DNA from: JASHPR01 sp963729365 | GTDB lineage: Bacteria; Actinomycetota; Actinomycetes; Streptosporangiales; Streptosporangiaceae | Length of the DNA stretch: 64,000 nt | Reading direction: 5' to 3' | Assembly: GCA_963729365.1 (NCBI GenBank) | Contig: CAVSNQ010000003.1 | Coordinates: 76,940 to 140,939 of the forward strand | Part shown: one piece after another, positions 26,843-35,500 of the stretch | How positions within the stretch are numbered: the stretch's first letter is position 1 | Layout of the letters: each line of letters opens with the position of its first letter | Notes under the pieces: generated by a model | Databases searched by the model: none | Seen by the model: only the letters and a program-made list of their open reading frames with translations | Told to the model about the DNA's origin: nothing | Position numbers and translations under genes: made by a program

Positions 26843-28778
26843 GGGCTCAGGACACGCTTGGCGTTTTGTCGTCGGGAGATGCTTGACGTGCTGGCTGGCT
26901 GTCGTGATCATTCCTGGGCATGGGTGATGGCGGGAGCCTGGCGGGGGCGGGGGTAAAGGACCGGAAATGGCTGGCTGAGCAGCGGTTCCGGGCTGTTCTG
27001 GAGGTTCTGGACGGTTCGCCGGTGAGCGAGGTGGCGGTCCGGTACGGGGTGTCACGGCAGTCGGTGTACTCGTGGAAGGCCCGGTATGAGTCAGCCGGGG
27101 TTGACGGGTTGCAGGAGGTATCGCGGCGGCCGCGGACGTCGCCTAGGCGACTGGCGGCGGAGACCGAGGCGCTGGTCTGCGAGCTGCGCAGGGCGCATCC
27201 GAGGTGGGGTGCCCGCCGGATCGCCTATGAGGTGGCGCGGCGGGAGGTTGCTTCTCCGCCGTCGCGGGCGACGGTGCACCGGGTCTTGGCCCGCAACGCG
27301 ATGGTGACGCCGCAGGAGCAGCGGCACAAGCGCAAGTACCGGCGGTGGCAGCGGGAAGCGCCGATGCACTTGTGGCAGCTGGACCTGGTCGGGGGGATCT
27401 ACCTGGCCGACGGCCGGGAATGCAAGGTGCTGTCCGGTATTGATGACCATTCCCGGTACGTTGTCGTCGCCGCCGTCCTGGCGGTCCCCTCGGGACGCGC
27501 GGTCGCGGAAGCGTTCGTGGCCGCGATGCGGACCTACGGGGTGCCGGCGGAGGTGCTGACCGATAACGGCAAGCAATTCACCGGCCGGTTCACCCGGCCC
27601 CGCCCGGCCGAGGTGCTGTTCGAGCGGGTGTGCCGCGAGCACGGCATCACCGCGAAGCTGACCCGCCCTTACTCGCCGACCACGACCGGGAAGGTGGAGC
27701 GCTGGCATCAGACGCTGCGCCGCGAGCTGCTCGATCCCTCGGGGCCGTTCGCGGACCTGCCCGCAGCGCAGGCCGCGATCAGCGGCTGGGTGCACGCCTA
27801 TAACCATTCCCGGCCGCATCAGGGCATCGGCATGGCCGTTCCTGCCAGCTTGTTCCGGCCAGGCACCCAGCCCGACCTGGCCGCGCTGGTCCCGGCCCCG
27901 CGTGCGGCGGCCGAGGTCACGCCGGCGCCGGTCCTGGTCACCGGCCAGTCCGGCGGTGCGGTCGAGTTCGACGCGGTGATCGCTGCCAGCGGCCTGCTTG
28001 CCGTGATCCCGAGAGTGCAGCGGATCAGGATGGGCGCCGAACGAGCCGGGCAGCGAGCGCACATCTGGGCCGATGAGCTGTCAGTACACGTCCTCATCGG
28101 CGGGGAGCTGATCAAGACCGTGCCGTCGAGCCTGACCGCCGAAGAGCTAGCGGAGCTGCGGATGCGCGGCGCCAGCCCGGCCGGCCCGCCGCCCGCTACC
28201 CCGGCCCTTGCCCGGGCCCGAGCCCTGCCCGGTGGCACGGTCATCGAGGTCGACCGGAACATCGACTGCAACGGCAACGCCGACCTCGGCGGCCATAAGA
28301 TCCCAGCCGGTCCCGGCCTGGCCGGACGGCGTGTCACGCTCCGGCTCGACGGCCACCTGCTCCACGTCGTCGGCGACGGAGCCCTGGCCAGGACGCTGCC
28401 CTGCCCAGTCCCCGCCGAGGCCCGCGCCAAGCTGCGCGGCGCCCGCCTCGCCGTCACCACGCTCCCGCCGCCCGCACCCGGCCCCGTCAGCGTTCAGCGC
28501 AAAGTCCCCGAGCAAGGCGTCATCATGGTCACCCGGCAACGGCTCCGCGTCGGCCGCACCTACGCCGGAAAGATCGTCACCGTCTATGTCGAGGACACCC
28601 ATTTCCGCGTTACCTGCGACGGCGCCGAGATATCCCTGCACCCCCGGGCCGAGCAACGCCCTGTTACCAGGTGGAAAGCCAAAATCCACGCACCGAAACC
28701 CTGACCATGTCCAGCATCACCTGAGACCGTCAACCATGTCCTGAGCCGAAACTGTCAAGCAAGTCGTGAGACCACACA
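26838..28778 (+). mobile_element. IS481-type insertion sequence, about 1.94 kb
   Basis: Left end TGTAAGGGCTCAGGACACGC and the reverse complement of the right end TGTGTGGTCTCACGACTTGC match at about 21 of 30 positions, giving imperfect terminal inverted repeats that start with TGT, as in the IS481/IS3 lineage. A second copy of the CTCAGGACAnG-TTG motif lies just inside the right end, suggesting additional transposase-binding sites. No target-site duplication is visible. One intact transposase gene fills the element. Confidence 0.7.
26920..28704 (+). CDS. IS481-family transposase with extended C-terminus
   Basis: 594 residues. The N-terminal helix-turn-helix domain (SEVAVRYGVSRQSVYSWKARYESAGVDGLQE) is followed by a second helical region and an rve/DDE integrase core: LWQLDLVG, LTDNGKQF and TTGKVERWHQTLRREL supply the D-D-E triad. 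The core ends near residue 300. The remaining 290 residues, with GTVIEVDRNIDCNGNADLGGHKI and RVTLRLDGHLLHVVGDG repeats, are a beta-rich extension found in some long actinobacterial IS481 relatives. Intact, so the element may be active. Confidence 0.9.
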   Translation: MGDGGSLAGAGVKDRKWLAEQRFRAVLEVLDGSPVSEVAVRYGVSRQSVYSWKARYESAGVDGLQEVSRRPRTSPRRLAAETEALVCELRRAHPRWGARRIAYEVARREVASPPSRATVHRVLARNAMVTPQEQRHKRKYRRWQREAPMHLWQLDLVGGIYLADGRECKVLSGIDDHSRYVVVAAVLAVPSGRAVAEAFVAAMRTYGVPAEVLTDNGKQFTGRFTRPRPAEVLFERVCREHGITAKLTRPYSPTTTGKVERWHQTLRRELLDPSGPFADLPAAQAAISGWVHAYNHSRPHQGIGMAVPASLFRPGTQPDLAALVPAPRAAAEVTPAPVLVTGQSGGAVEFDAVIAASGLLAVIPRVQRIRMGAERAGQRAHIWADELSVHVLIGGELIKTVPSSLTAEELAELRMRGASPAGPPPATPALARARALPGGTVIEVDRNIDCNGNADLGGHKIPAGPGLAGRRVTLRLDGHLLHVVGDGALARTLPCPVPAEARAKLRGARLAVTTLPPPAPGPVSVQRKVPEQGVIMVTRQRLRVGRTYAGKIVTVYVEDTHFRVTCDGAEISLHPRAEQRPVTRWKAKIHAPKP

Positions 28779-28841
28779 CCACAGGAGGGCGACCTTACTC
28801 GCCGCGAGCGGCTGGCCTTTTGCCTCCCAGTATCGGCCGGG

Positions 28842-29225
28842 GTGGTGGCGGCAGCTTCGTATCGGATAACGAGCGGTTCGATACCAACCACGCGGCTTGC
28901 CGCTAGCCACGATCCAGCGGCGTGGCTGCTGGTGGGCGGGTTGACGGCGTCAGTCTTTGCAGTGATCTTGGTGGGCGTGTGGAAGTCGGTGCAGCGTCGC
29001 TGCGATAGGAACGACCATGACTGGGCTGCTGAGAAGTTCTATGGCAAGCGGTTCGGCTCCTCGGGCGGGGGGACGTTCCTCATTTGCATTGGGGAGGACG
29101 ATCCTGCACATCCGCGCAGATTTCCATGCAGCCATAATCTGGAAGAGGCCCGGCGACGCCACCTGTGGACACGGTTGCACGGCGTGAGTCCGGTTCTGAC
29201 CCCGGTGGCAGACGAGGAGCAATAA
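28842..29225 (+). CDS. hypothetical single-pass membrane protein
   Basis: 127 residues with one hydrophobic segment near 26-46 (PAAWLLVGGLTASVFAVILVGVWK) and a cytoplasmic tail rich in Arg, His and Cys (RRCDRNDHDW, CIGEDDPAHPRRFPCSHNLEEARRR). No family recognised. It follows the IS directly and codon use is weaker than in neighbours, so it may be a fragment. The next 400 bases (29226-29625) hold no convincing gene. Confidence 0.4.
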   Translation: MVAAASYRITSGSIPTTRLAASHDPAAWLLVGGLTASVFAVILVGVWKSVQRRCDRNDHDWAAEKFYGKRFGSSGGGTFLICIGEDDPAHPRRFPCSHNLEEARRRHLWTRLHGVSPVLTPVADEEQ

Positions 29226-29625
29226 CCGCAGTTCGTCCCGGCGGCGCCGCTCCTGGTCCTCGCAGCCTATGCGGCCGTGTTCGGCTACCTGGCCATGCGC
29301 TTCTTCAGGTGGGAATAGCGCGGCGCGCAGCGCCGAGCTGTAGATCGGCGGCCGAGCCCGGCACAGCCATCGCACCTCGCCACCCCACCTCATCGCGGCA
29401 GCATGACAGGACGTCCGAGGGCGGCAGGATGGAGCCCCACAGAGAGCAGGTTAAAAGCCGGGTGGGCCGTCCATGGGATAGGCAAAGCGGTGACGTCAGG
29501 TTGGCAGGGGTCAGGAATTCTGGCGTCTTCGGGCGGTGGCACGACGTGTGAGGGGACGGTTACCGTGTCGTTGTAGTACCCCGAGGGTTTGATTTTGCCA
29601 TCTACGGTGAGGGCGGGGAAACCTA

Positions 29626-30114
29626 ATGACGACAGACGGACAACGTGCCAATGATCGCAGAAAGCCGTGGTGGCTGGGCATTCAGCACCCTGACCAGATC
29701 TCTCTGCCGATCAACGTCGTCGCGCGGGGTTGCTGGTACCGCAAGCAAATGCGGAACGCGCGGCTGCGAAGCGAGACCTTGGATACCTGCGTACTGGTCT
29801 TGGCCGCAGGTGTGCCGTTCGCTGTAGCGGTGCGCGCGCCCGGCTGGGTGGCAGCGCTTCTGGGGGCGCTGGCGGCGATCGGCACCGGTCTTCGCCAGAT
29901 ATTTGGGTGGCAGAAAAACTGGGCGTCGTTTGCGACTGCCAGCGGACAGATCGAAGCGGAAATAGTTCGATTTGGTTACGGAGTGGGCGATTACCAAGAC
30001 GCAGCGACTGCGGCTGAGCGACTGGCAGAACGCGTCGAGAATATCACCTCTGCCGAGACCGGAACATGGGTGCAACGCGCCAGCGAGGCCCACAGCGGTG
30101 GGAACCCAGGATGA
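29626..30114 (+). CDS. SLATT/DUF4231-like 2TM protein
   Basis: 162 residues. A YRKQMRNARLRSETLDTCVLVLAAGVPFAVAV block leads into two hydrophobic segments (about 50-70 and 73-90) and then GLRQIFGWQKNWASFATASGQIEAEIVRFGYGVGDY, matching the pattern of DUF4231/SLATT proteins: two membrane helices followed by a helical cytoplasmic domain. SLATT proteins are predicted pore-forming effectors that accompany nucleotide-signalling conflict systems. GGGCGGGGA upstream of the ATG may act as ribosome-binding site. No SMODS or SLOG partner is next to it; the closest intact immune-type gene is the NACHT ATPase 2.4 kb downstream. Confidence 0.65.
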   Translation: MTTDGQRANDRRKPWWLGIQHPDQISLPINVVARGCWYRKQMRNARLRSETLDTCVLVLAAGVPFAVAVRAPGWVAALLGALAAIGTGLRQIFGWQKNWASFATASGQIEAEIVRFGYGVGDYQDAATAAERLAERVENITSAETGTWVQRASEAHSGGNPG

Positions 30115-30205
30115 CCGGTCGTAATGATCCTTGACCTCGGCCACTCTTCTTGCTCCGATGGATTCGAAGCTCACTAATCCATCGGCGAGGACGTCACGCT
30201 GACCT

Positions 30206-30363
30206 CGCTGAATGGTCGGGGATCTGCCGTGGTGCGCTGCTCGGCCTTGCGCTCGGTGACGCTACCGAGCAGCGATTCTCTGATCCAGACCGGCCTCTGC
30301 TGATGCCAATCGCTACCCAATTCGCCGTCGCCTATTGCCTGCGTGTAATAGGTCGCGGAGGGC
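30206..30363 (+). pseudogene. possible ADP-ribosylglycohydrolase N-terminal remnant
   Basis: The reading WSGICRGALLGLALGDATEQ matches the RGALLGLALGDA start of ADP-ribosylglycohydrolases; the following ATQFAVAYCLRVI loosely resembles their TDDTQMA-helix. The acidic TDDT metal motif is not intact. The segment is cut at 30364 by the left end of the adjacent mobile unit and no continuation is found on the far side. Weak call based on one motif. Confidence 0.3.
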
Positions 30364-30452
30364 CTAGTACGGCAGCCTCCATTGGACTTGTGACCTGCTG
30401 CTGAGCGCGTGAAAACGGGGCGTAGACGCAGCCGCCTCACGATCATGCGTGT

Positions 30453-30725
30453 GTGACGACGGCAAAATCGAGGGCGGCCGCGGCCGTCAGGATAGGGGTT
30501 GGGCTGAGCCAGCAGAAGCGGGCTGAGTTGCTGGGCCTGCTGCGGGAGTGTTTCGTGCGGGTGGAGCCGTGGCTGCAGGCGGGCAAGTACGTGGCCGCGG
30601 TGGCCAGCGAGATGGCGAGACGCAACGGATGGACGATCGCCGAGCAGGTGGGTGACCGCACCCCGCAGCGGACGCAGCGGCTGCTCAACCGGCGCCGGCA
30701 ACGCCCGGCCTGGTGCTGGCCCTAA
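30453..30725 (+). pseudogene. IS701-family transposase, N-terminal fragment
   Basis: 90 codons: GLSQQKRAELLGLLRECFVRVEPWLQAGKYVAAVASEMARRNGWTIAEQVGDRTPQRTQRLLNR is the typical N-terminus of IS701-family DDE transposases. After LLNR the reading is replaced by RRQRPAWCWP and a stop, so the catalytic domain is absent. The junction with the sigma-factor segment lies at about 30690-30720. It cannot mobilise the unit on its own but could still bind the ends. Confidence 0.75.
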
Positions 30726-30751
30726 GCAGGGTGAGCAGATAAGGAGCCAGT

Positions 30752-31327
30752 GTGGATGCCCGAGCCTCCGAGGATGGCTTTTGCGAGGTCTTTGACCGCT
30801 ACGCCCCGGCCATCTTGCGGTATGCCCAGCGCCGGCTGGATAGCCGGGAGGCGGCTCAGGATGTCGTAAGCGATACGTTCACCGCCGCCTGGCGGCACTG
30901 GGACCGGCGCCCCGCCCCAGAGGTGGTCTTGCCATGGCTGTACGCCATCGCCGGCAACGCGGTTCGCGACCAGCGGCGCTCGGCCCAGCGGCAGCGCCGG
31001 CTGACCGGACGCCTGTCCGCCCTGCGCGCGGCAGGCCCGGCCGCCGATCCTGGCGAGAGCGTGGTGCTCGGCCACTCGATCAGCCAGGCGCTCGCCGCCC
31101 TGCCAGAAGCCGACCGGGAGGTCCTGCGCCTGGTTGCCTGGGAAGGCCAGACCGACGCGCGCATGCTCGGCCTGGCGCTGGGCCTGCGGCCCGCCTCGGC
31201 CCGAAGCCGCGTCCTGCGCGCGCGGCGGCGGCTGCGCGCCCTCCTGGGCGAAGCAGGCAACCCTGGATATGGCGCGGCCGGCCAGGTCACCGCCGCCTCC
31301 CCCGATAAGCACGCCACGGAGGCATGA
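30752..31327 (+). CDS. ECF-type RNA polymerase sigma factor
   Basis: 191 residues from GTG 30752. Region sigma-2 (FDRYAPAILRYAQRRL, AQDVVSDTFTAAWRHWDRRP, VLPWLYAIAGNAVRDQRR) and region sigma-4 (ALAALPEADREVLRLVAWEGQTDARMLGLALGLRPASARSRVLRARRRLRALL) are both complete. The tail is short and Ala/Thr rich. The following gene starts one base after its stop, so they are translationally coupled and the partner is likely its regulator. It sits inside a TIR-bounded mobile unit. Confidence 0.92.
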   Translation: MDARASEDGFCEVFDRYAPAILRYAQRRLDSREAAQDVVSDTFTAAWRHWDRRPAPEVVLPWLYAIAGNAVRDQRRSAQRQRRLTGRLSALRAAGPAADPGESVVLGHSISQALAALPEADREVLRLVAWEGQTDARMLGLALGLRPASARSRVLRARRRLRALLGEAGNPGYGAAGQVTAASPDKHATEA

Positions 31328-31328
31328 G

Positions 31329-32357
31329 ATGTTCCCGCGACGCAGTTTCAGCAACGCCGTCACCGACATCCAGTCGCTGCTGGGCGACGCCGACCCGGCC
31401 ACCGCCGATCTGGATGACACCACCCGGGCCTGGCTGGCGCACACCCGCCAGGCAATCACCGCCCAGCAGCCGGCACCCGGGCGCCGCCGTGTGCGAGCCA
31501 CGGCGCCCCACCAGGCGCCCCGATCCCGCCAGCGCAGGCTCGCCGTAATCGGCGCACTCGCCGCTGCCGCGGCCCTGGCGGCCGTCGTCGTGCTCGCCCT
31601 TCTGCCCGCAACCACGCCTGGTGCCTCGCCAGCCGCCGCCCGGCTGCTCGCCAAGATCGCCACCGCCGCCGCCCGGCAGCCGGCCCCGCAGGTGCGCAAC
31701 AGCCAGTTCTGGTACATCAAAAGCTGGGGCGCCGGCATCGGCTGTAACGCCGCCACAGGCCAGTGCGTCCTGGGCAAGCCGGGTGAGGCGCAGATCTGGC
31801 AGTCGGTGTCCAACCTCTGCGTGACCGGCCTGCTGCGCGAGCACGGCCAGAACATCCCCCTGCCCTACGACGGCAACCGCCAGCACTGCCCCGACCGAGG
31901 CGGGATGAACGATCCCACCTACCGGTTCCTGCAGTCGCTGCCCACCGACCCACACGCCCTGCTCAGCCTGATCGAGGCTCAGACGTCAGGCCAGCAGCCG
32001 CCACCGCAGGAAGCCTTCATCACCATCGGCGACCTGCTGCGCGCCTCGATCGCACCGCCTCAGGTCAACGCCGCGCTCTACCGCGCGGCCGCTCTGATCC
32101 CCGGCGTCACCGTGGTCGCGGACGCGGCCGACGCGCTCGGCCGCCATGGCGTCGCCGTGGCCATGACCGTCGAGGACGTGCGATATGAGTGGATCTTCAG
32201 CAGTCACACCCTCCGCTACCTCGGGGAACGCGACATCTACGTCACTAAGCCACGCAACCTGCACATCACCCCCGGCTCGATCGCATCCGAGTCCGCCGTC
32301 CTGCAGCGCGCCGTCGTCAACCACTCCGGGCAGACCCCGGCTAGCTCAAGCCGCTGA
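31329..32357 (+). CDS. CU044_5270-family protein, probable membrane-bound partner of the ECF sigma factor
   Basis: 342 residues from ATG 31329, one base after the sigma stop. An N-terminal cytoplasmic part (SFSNAVTDIQSLLGDADP...) precedes a single membrane segment near 65-88 (RLAVIGALAAAAALAAVVVLALLP), then an extracytoplasmic domain with the AAARLLAKIATAAARQPAPQVRNSQFWYIKS and LRASIAPPQVNAALYRAAALIPGVTVV patterns of CU044_5270 proteins, which are regularly encoded next to ECF sigma factors. Four cysteines in the outer domain could form disulfides. By analogy it is the anti-sigma/sensor, but this has not been shown for the family. Confidence 0.85.
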   Translation: MFPRRSFSNAVTDIQSLLGDADPATADLDDTTRAWLAHTRQAITAQQPAPGRRRVRATAPHQAPRSRQRRLAVIGALAAAAALAAVVVLALLPATTPGASPAAARLLAKIATAAARQPAPQVRNSQFWYIKSWGAGIGCNAATGQCVLGKPGEAQIWQSVSNLCVTGLLREHGQNIPLPYDGNRQHCPDRGGMNDPTYRFLQSLPTDPHALLSLIEAQTSGQQPPPQEAFITIGDLLRASIAPPQVNAALYRAAALIPGVTVVADAADALGRHGVAVAMTVEDVRYEWIFSSHTLRYLGERDIYVTKPRNLHITPGSIASESAVLQRAVVNHSGQTPASSSR

Positions 32358-32536
32358 ACACGCACCCGGCCGAGCATGCCACCCCCGCCCGGCGCAGCGC
32401 CTTGATCGCTGGCTGGCCGACGACCGCGGGCCAGCCAGCCACCGCCCGGTCGATATCAAGTTCCGTACTCCGCCGCAGGTCACAAACCCAATGGAGACTG
32501 CCGTACTAGATCCCCTCTCTCAGCAGCGTGCCCGGG

Positions 32537-35500
32537 CTACCCTCCTCCGGGCCCGATGCGGGCGCGATTGGCCATCTCTGACCAGAACGTGCGCATCTGG
32601 CTCGCCCGCAATCCCTGCCAGCGGGCCGTGCTCCGGCGAATTCGCGCCCGGCGCACGAGCATGTACTGGTGACGGCAGAACGCCTCGCTCAGTTCCGCAC
32701 GGTGCGGCTGCTGCCCTTTGGGCGGATAGGGGCACAGGTCGAACGGGCAGCCATTCAGGCAATTGCTGCCCGGCGGGTTGCTCGCCGCGGTTCCGACGGT
32801 GCGGTCGGGCTTGAGCGCCAGCCGGTCCCGCTTGATGCACGGCGGCAGCGTGTCCCTGTTCGCGCGCTCGAGCCATTGCTCGATCTTGCCCGGCTGCTCA
32901 CCGCGCTCGGCGAGGTTCAGCAGCAGCAGCACATCCGCGACCAGTTGCTGAGCGTGCCGGTCGAGCCCGCTCCAGCCCATCGAGGGCTGGATCCACTGGT
33001 CATGCCGGCGGGCTTGGGAGTCCGTCACTTCCCGGCTGGACCCGACCCGGGTGACGAGGTCACTTTCGTCCATCCACAGGAACCGCTCGGGATGACCGGT
33101 CTCCAGAGCCCGGGCGGCTAGCACCGCCGCGGCTTCGACGAAGGGGTGGATGCGGCGGTCGCCGCGCCCGTCGCGAGCCTGCACGCCGTCTATCTCTTCC
33201 AGCCAGTGATTCACAATGGCGTCGGGGTTCCACTGCCCGCGGGCAGTTGCCTCGCCCGGCTGGATCTCCCAGAGGCAGAGGGCCTGGATCAGGGTGAGCT
33301 GAGAGAACCAGTAGCGGGCGTGCTTGAGCATCTCGAGGGCCTCTTCCTGCAGCTGCCCCAGCACGGCCGGCCGGGAGTGCACCTGCCCGTAACGGCGGTT
33401 GGCCGCGTACTTGAAGCCCTGGGCCAGCGCGATTTCCTGGGAGATCGGCAGCCTCGCTCCGCTGAGTTCGCCCAGCTGGACATGCTTACGCCACTGCCTG
33501 AGGTTGTCTTCCGCGCGCCGGTACGGCGATCCCGGCCCGTGGTCGCCGCCAGCGGCGTCAACCGACGCGAGGAGCAGCGGCGCGAGCCAGGCGCTCACCT
33601 GCTGAGCCCATTGCGCTTCGCCGTCCGCCGGCGCCGCGTTCGCGGCGCGGCCGTGCAGCGCTGGGTCGCTCCGCTTCTTGTTGTTCTTGTCACGGCCCTG
33701 CGGCCGACCCCCTTCGTCGCTTTGCCCAGGTGCGGCAAGCGCCGGCTCAATTTCCTCGAAGGCAGCCGCGCCACCGCGCCCGATCTCCTGGGCTGCGGCC
33801 AGCCTGATCCGGTAGGAACTCTCGATCCGGCAGATGTCATACAGCTGGGCGTAGCCCAGACCGGGCGGGCAGTGGTGCCCCCGGGCGGCCAGCATGTGGA
33901 GCGCCTCGCCGAACCGGCTGACTAGCCCTAGCTTCGCCTCCTCCAGCGTTTGCGGGTCTTCTGACCGGATGTTCAGCCATTCGTCGTGGATCTGCACGGC
34001 GAGGTCGAGGTGAGAACTGGTCTTCGTCCGGTGCGCATTGGTGCCAGGGACGGCCGGCGCCAGTCCGCCGCTCTGCACATCGTTCGCTGCGACCTTGCGA
34101 TGCGATCGGCGGCTTCCGACCGCGGTGACGGCCTGGGTGGCGAGTACAACGGAAGCCGGGTGCGACCCGTCATCGGCCCTGGCCGCAGTGCACTGGTGAT
34201 CCGGCGCGATGCTGCTGATCTCCATCGCGGCCGCGTAAATGTCCAGGGCCTTGTTGTCGTGCCGGGCGCCGGCCGCCTTGGCCAGCTGGTAGCACACCGT
34301 TCCAGTGCTGTCCGGGGACGAGCCGAGCGCCCCGGAAGGCTGGCCGGCGTCCTCCCCCTCGATGAGTTTGGTCCGGGAGTGCAATACGAGCGCGATCAGG
34401 AACTCCCGCCCCGGGCCGGTGCGCTCACTGTCCGGCTCGCCGTAGAGCGCCGCTTTCACGTAATCGTGGTCGCGGAGGGCAGCGCCCATCAGCTGAGAAC
34501 CGAGAAAGGCCTGTATCAGGCTGTGCTGGAACCGGACGCGGCTGGCTAGGGGCTCCACTAAGCCGAGCCGGGCGCCCCAGGCCGCGGCGAGGTGCCGATC
34601 GACGGCAGCCAGGCGGGGCTTGCCGCCCGTTCTGCTGTCGATCGCGTCAAGCCGTTTCTTGACCTCGCCCAGGAGTTTCCCGTTGACGGCCGCGTCCAAG
34701 CGGACTTCAAGGCTGTCGTCCTTCAGGCCGATGCAGGCGAGGGCCGACAGCCACACCAGGGCGACCTCGCGCTCCTCCGGCCGCAGCGGCACGTCCGGGC
34801 GCAGGTCGCCGCGAATCAGGGCTCGTTTCCAGGTCTGCAACAGGCGCACCCGCAGCTCGGACGGGTCATCGCCGGGCGTCCCCAGCACCTCGGCCTTGCG
34901 CGTCGCGATCTGGTCGAGCAGGTCAAGGCGGTAGATCTCCTTGGTGATCTGCAGATACAGGGGGGAATCGGCCACATCGGCGGTCTCCACGATCCAGCTG
35001 AGCCGCCGCTCGTCCTCAGCCGGACCGTCCTCCGCAACATAGGTCAGGGCCGCGTCCTTGCTGAGCGCCTCAAGCTCGTGGATGGTCGCATCCATCTCCC
35101 GCAGCGGGGTGTGCGGGCGCGAGGCGATGAGCAGGGGGAGACCCTGGTCATAGGCCTTCCGGATGGCGATGCGGATCTTGCTGTCCCGCTCTTCAGCGTC
35201 CTCGGCCCTGGACAGGGCTTCTTCCAGCCCATCAGCGAGGACGACGATGCGGCCATCCTGAAGCAGCCGTCGCCAGACCTTCTCCCCTTCGCCCGCCGAG
35301 GCCAGCCGCTCGTTGACGGTCTCCATGAACTGGTCTTTGGCCAGTTCCGAGAAATCGAGCGTCTCCGCGTCCCGCAAGCGGATCGGCACCGGGATCGCTC
35401 TGCGCTTGGCCAGCATCTCGGTGAGGAGGACGACCACCGCGGTCTTTCCGGTGCCCACGCCGCCGACCAGAACGTGCGGCAGGCCGGAGCCGCCATCGCG

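Larger units (their letters stand above)
30364..32509. mobile_element. TIR-bounded mobile unit carrying an ECF sigma factor operon
   Basis: The segment is bounded by CTAG direct repeats (30364-30367 and 32506-32509) and, just inside, 31-bp inverted repeats beginning TACGGCAGCCTCCATTGG at the left and TACGGCAGTCTCCATTGG (reverse complement) at the right; over 35 bp only three positions differ. A 4-bp CTAG duplication suits IS701-family elements (YTAR targets), and a truncated IS701-type transposase start lies inside. The remaining space is taken by an ECF sigma gene and its CU044_5270-type partner, which therefore look like cargo. Confidence 0.75.

Noticed and set aside
26838..28778. Target-site duplication of the IS481-type element
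   Set aside because: Bases flanking the inferred ends (GTCG and CCAC) do not match, so none is claimed; the exact ends remain approximate.
30150..30404. 84-codon frame as a complete small gene
   Set aside because: It crosses the left end of the mobile unit, and only its middle resembles an ADP-ribosylglycohydrolase start; recorded as a remnant instead.
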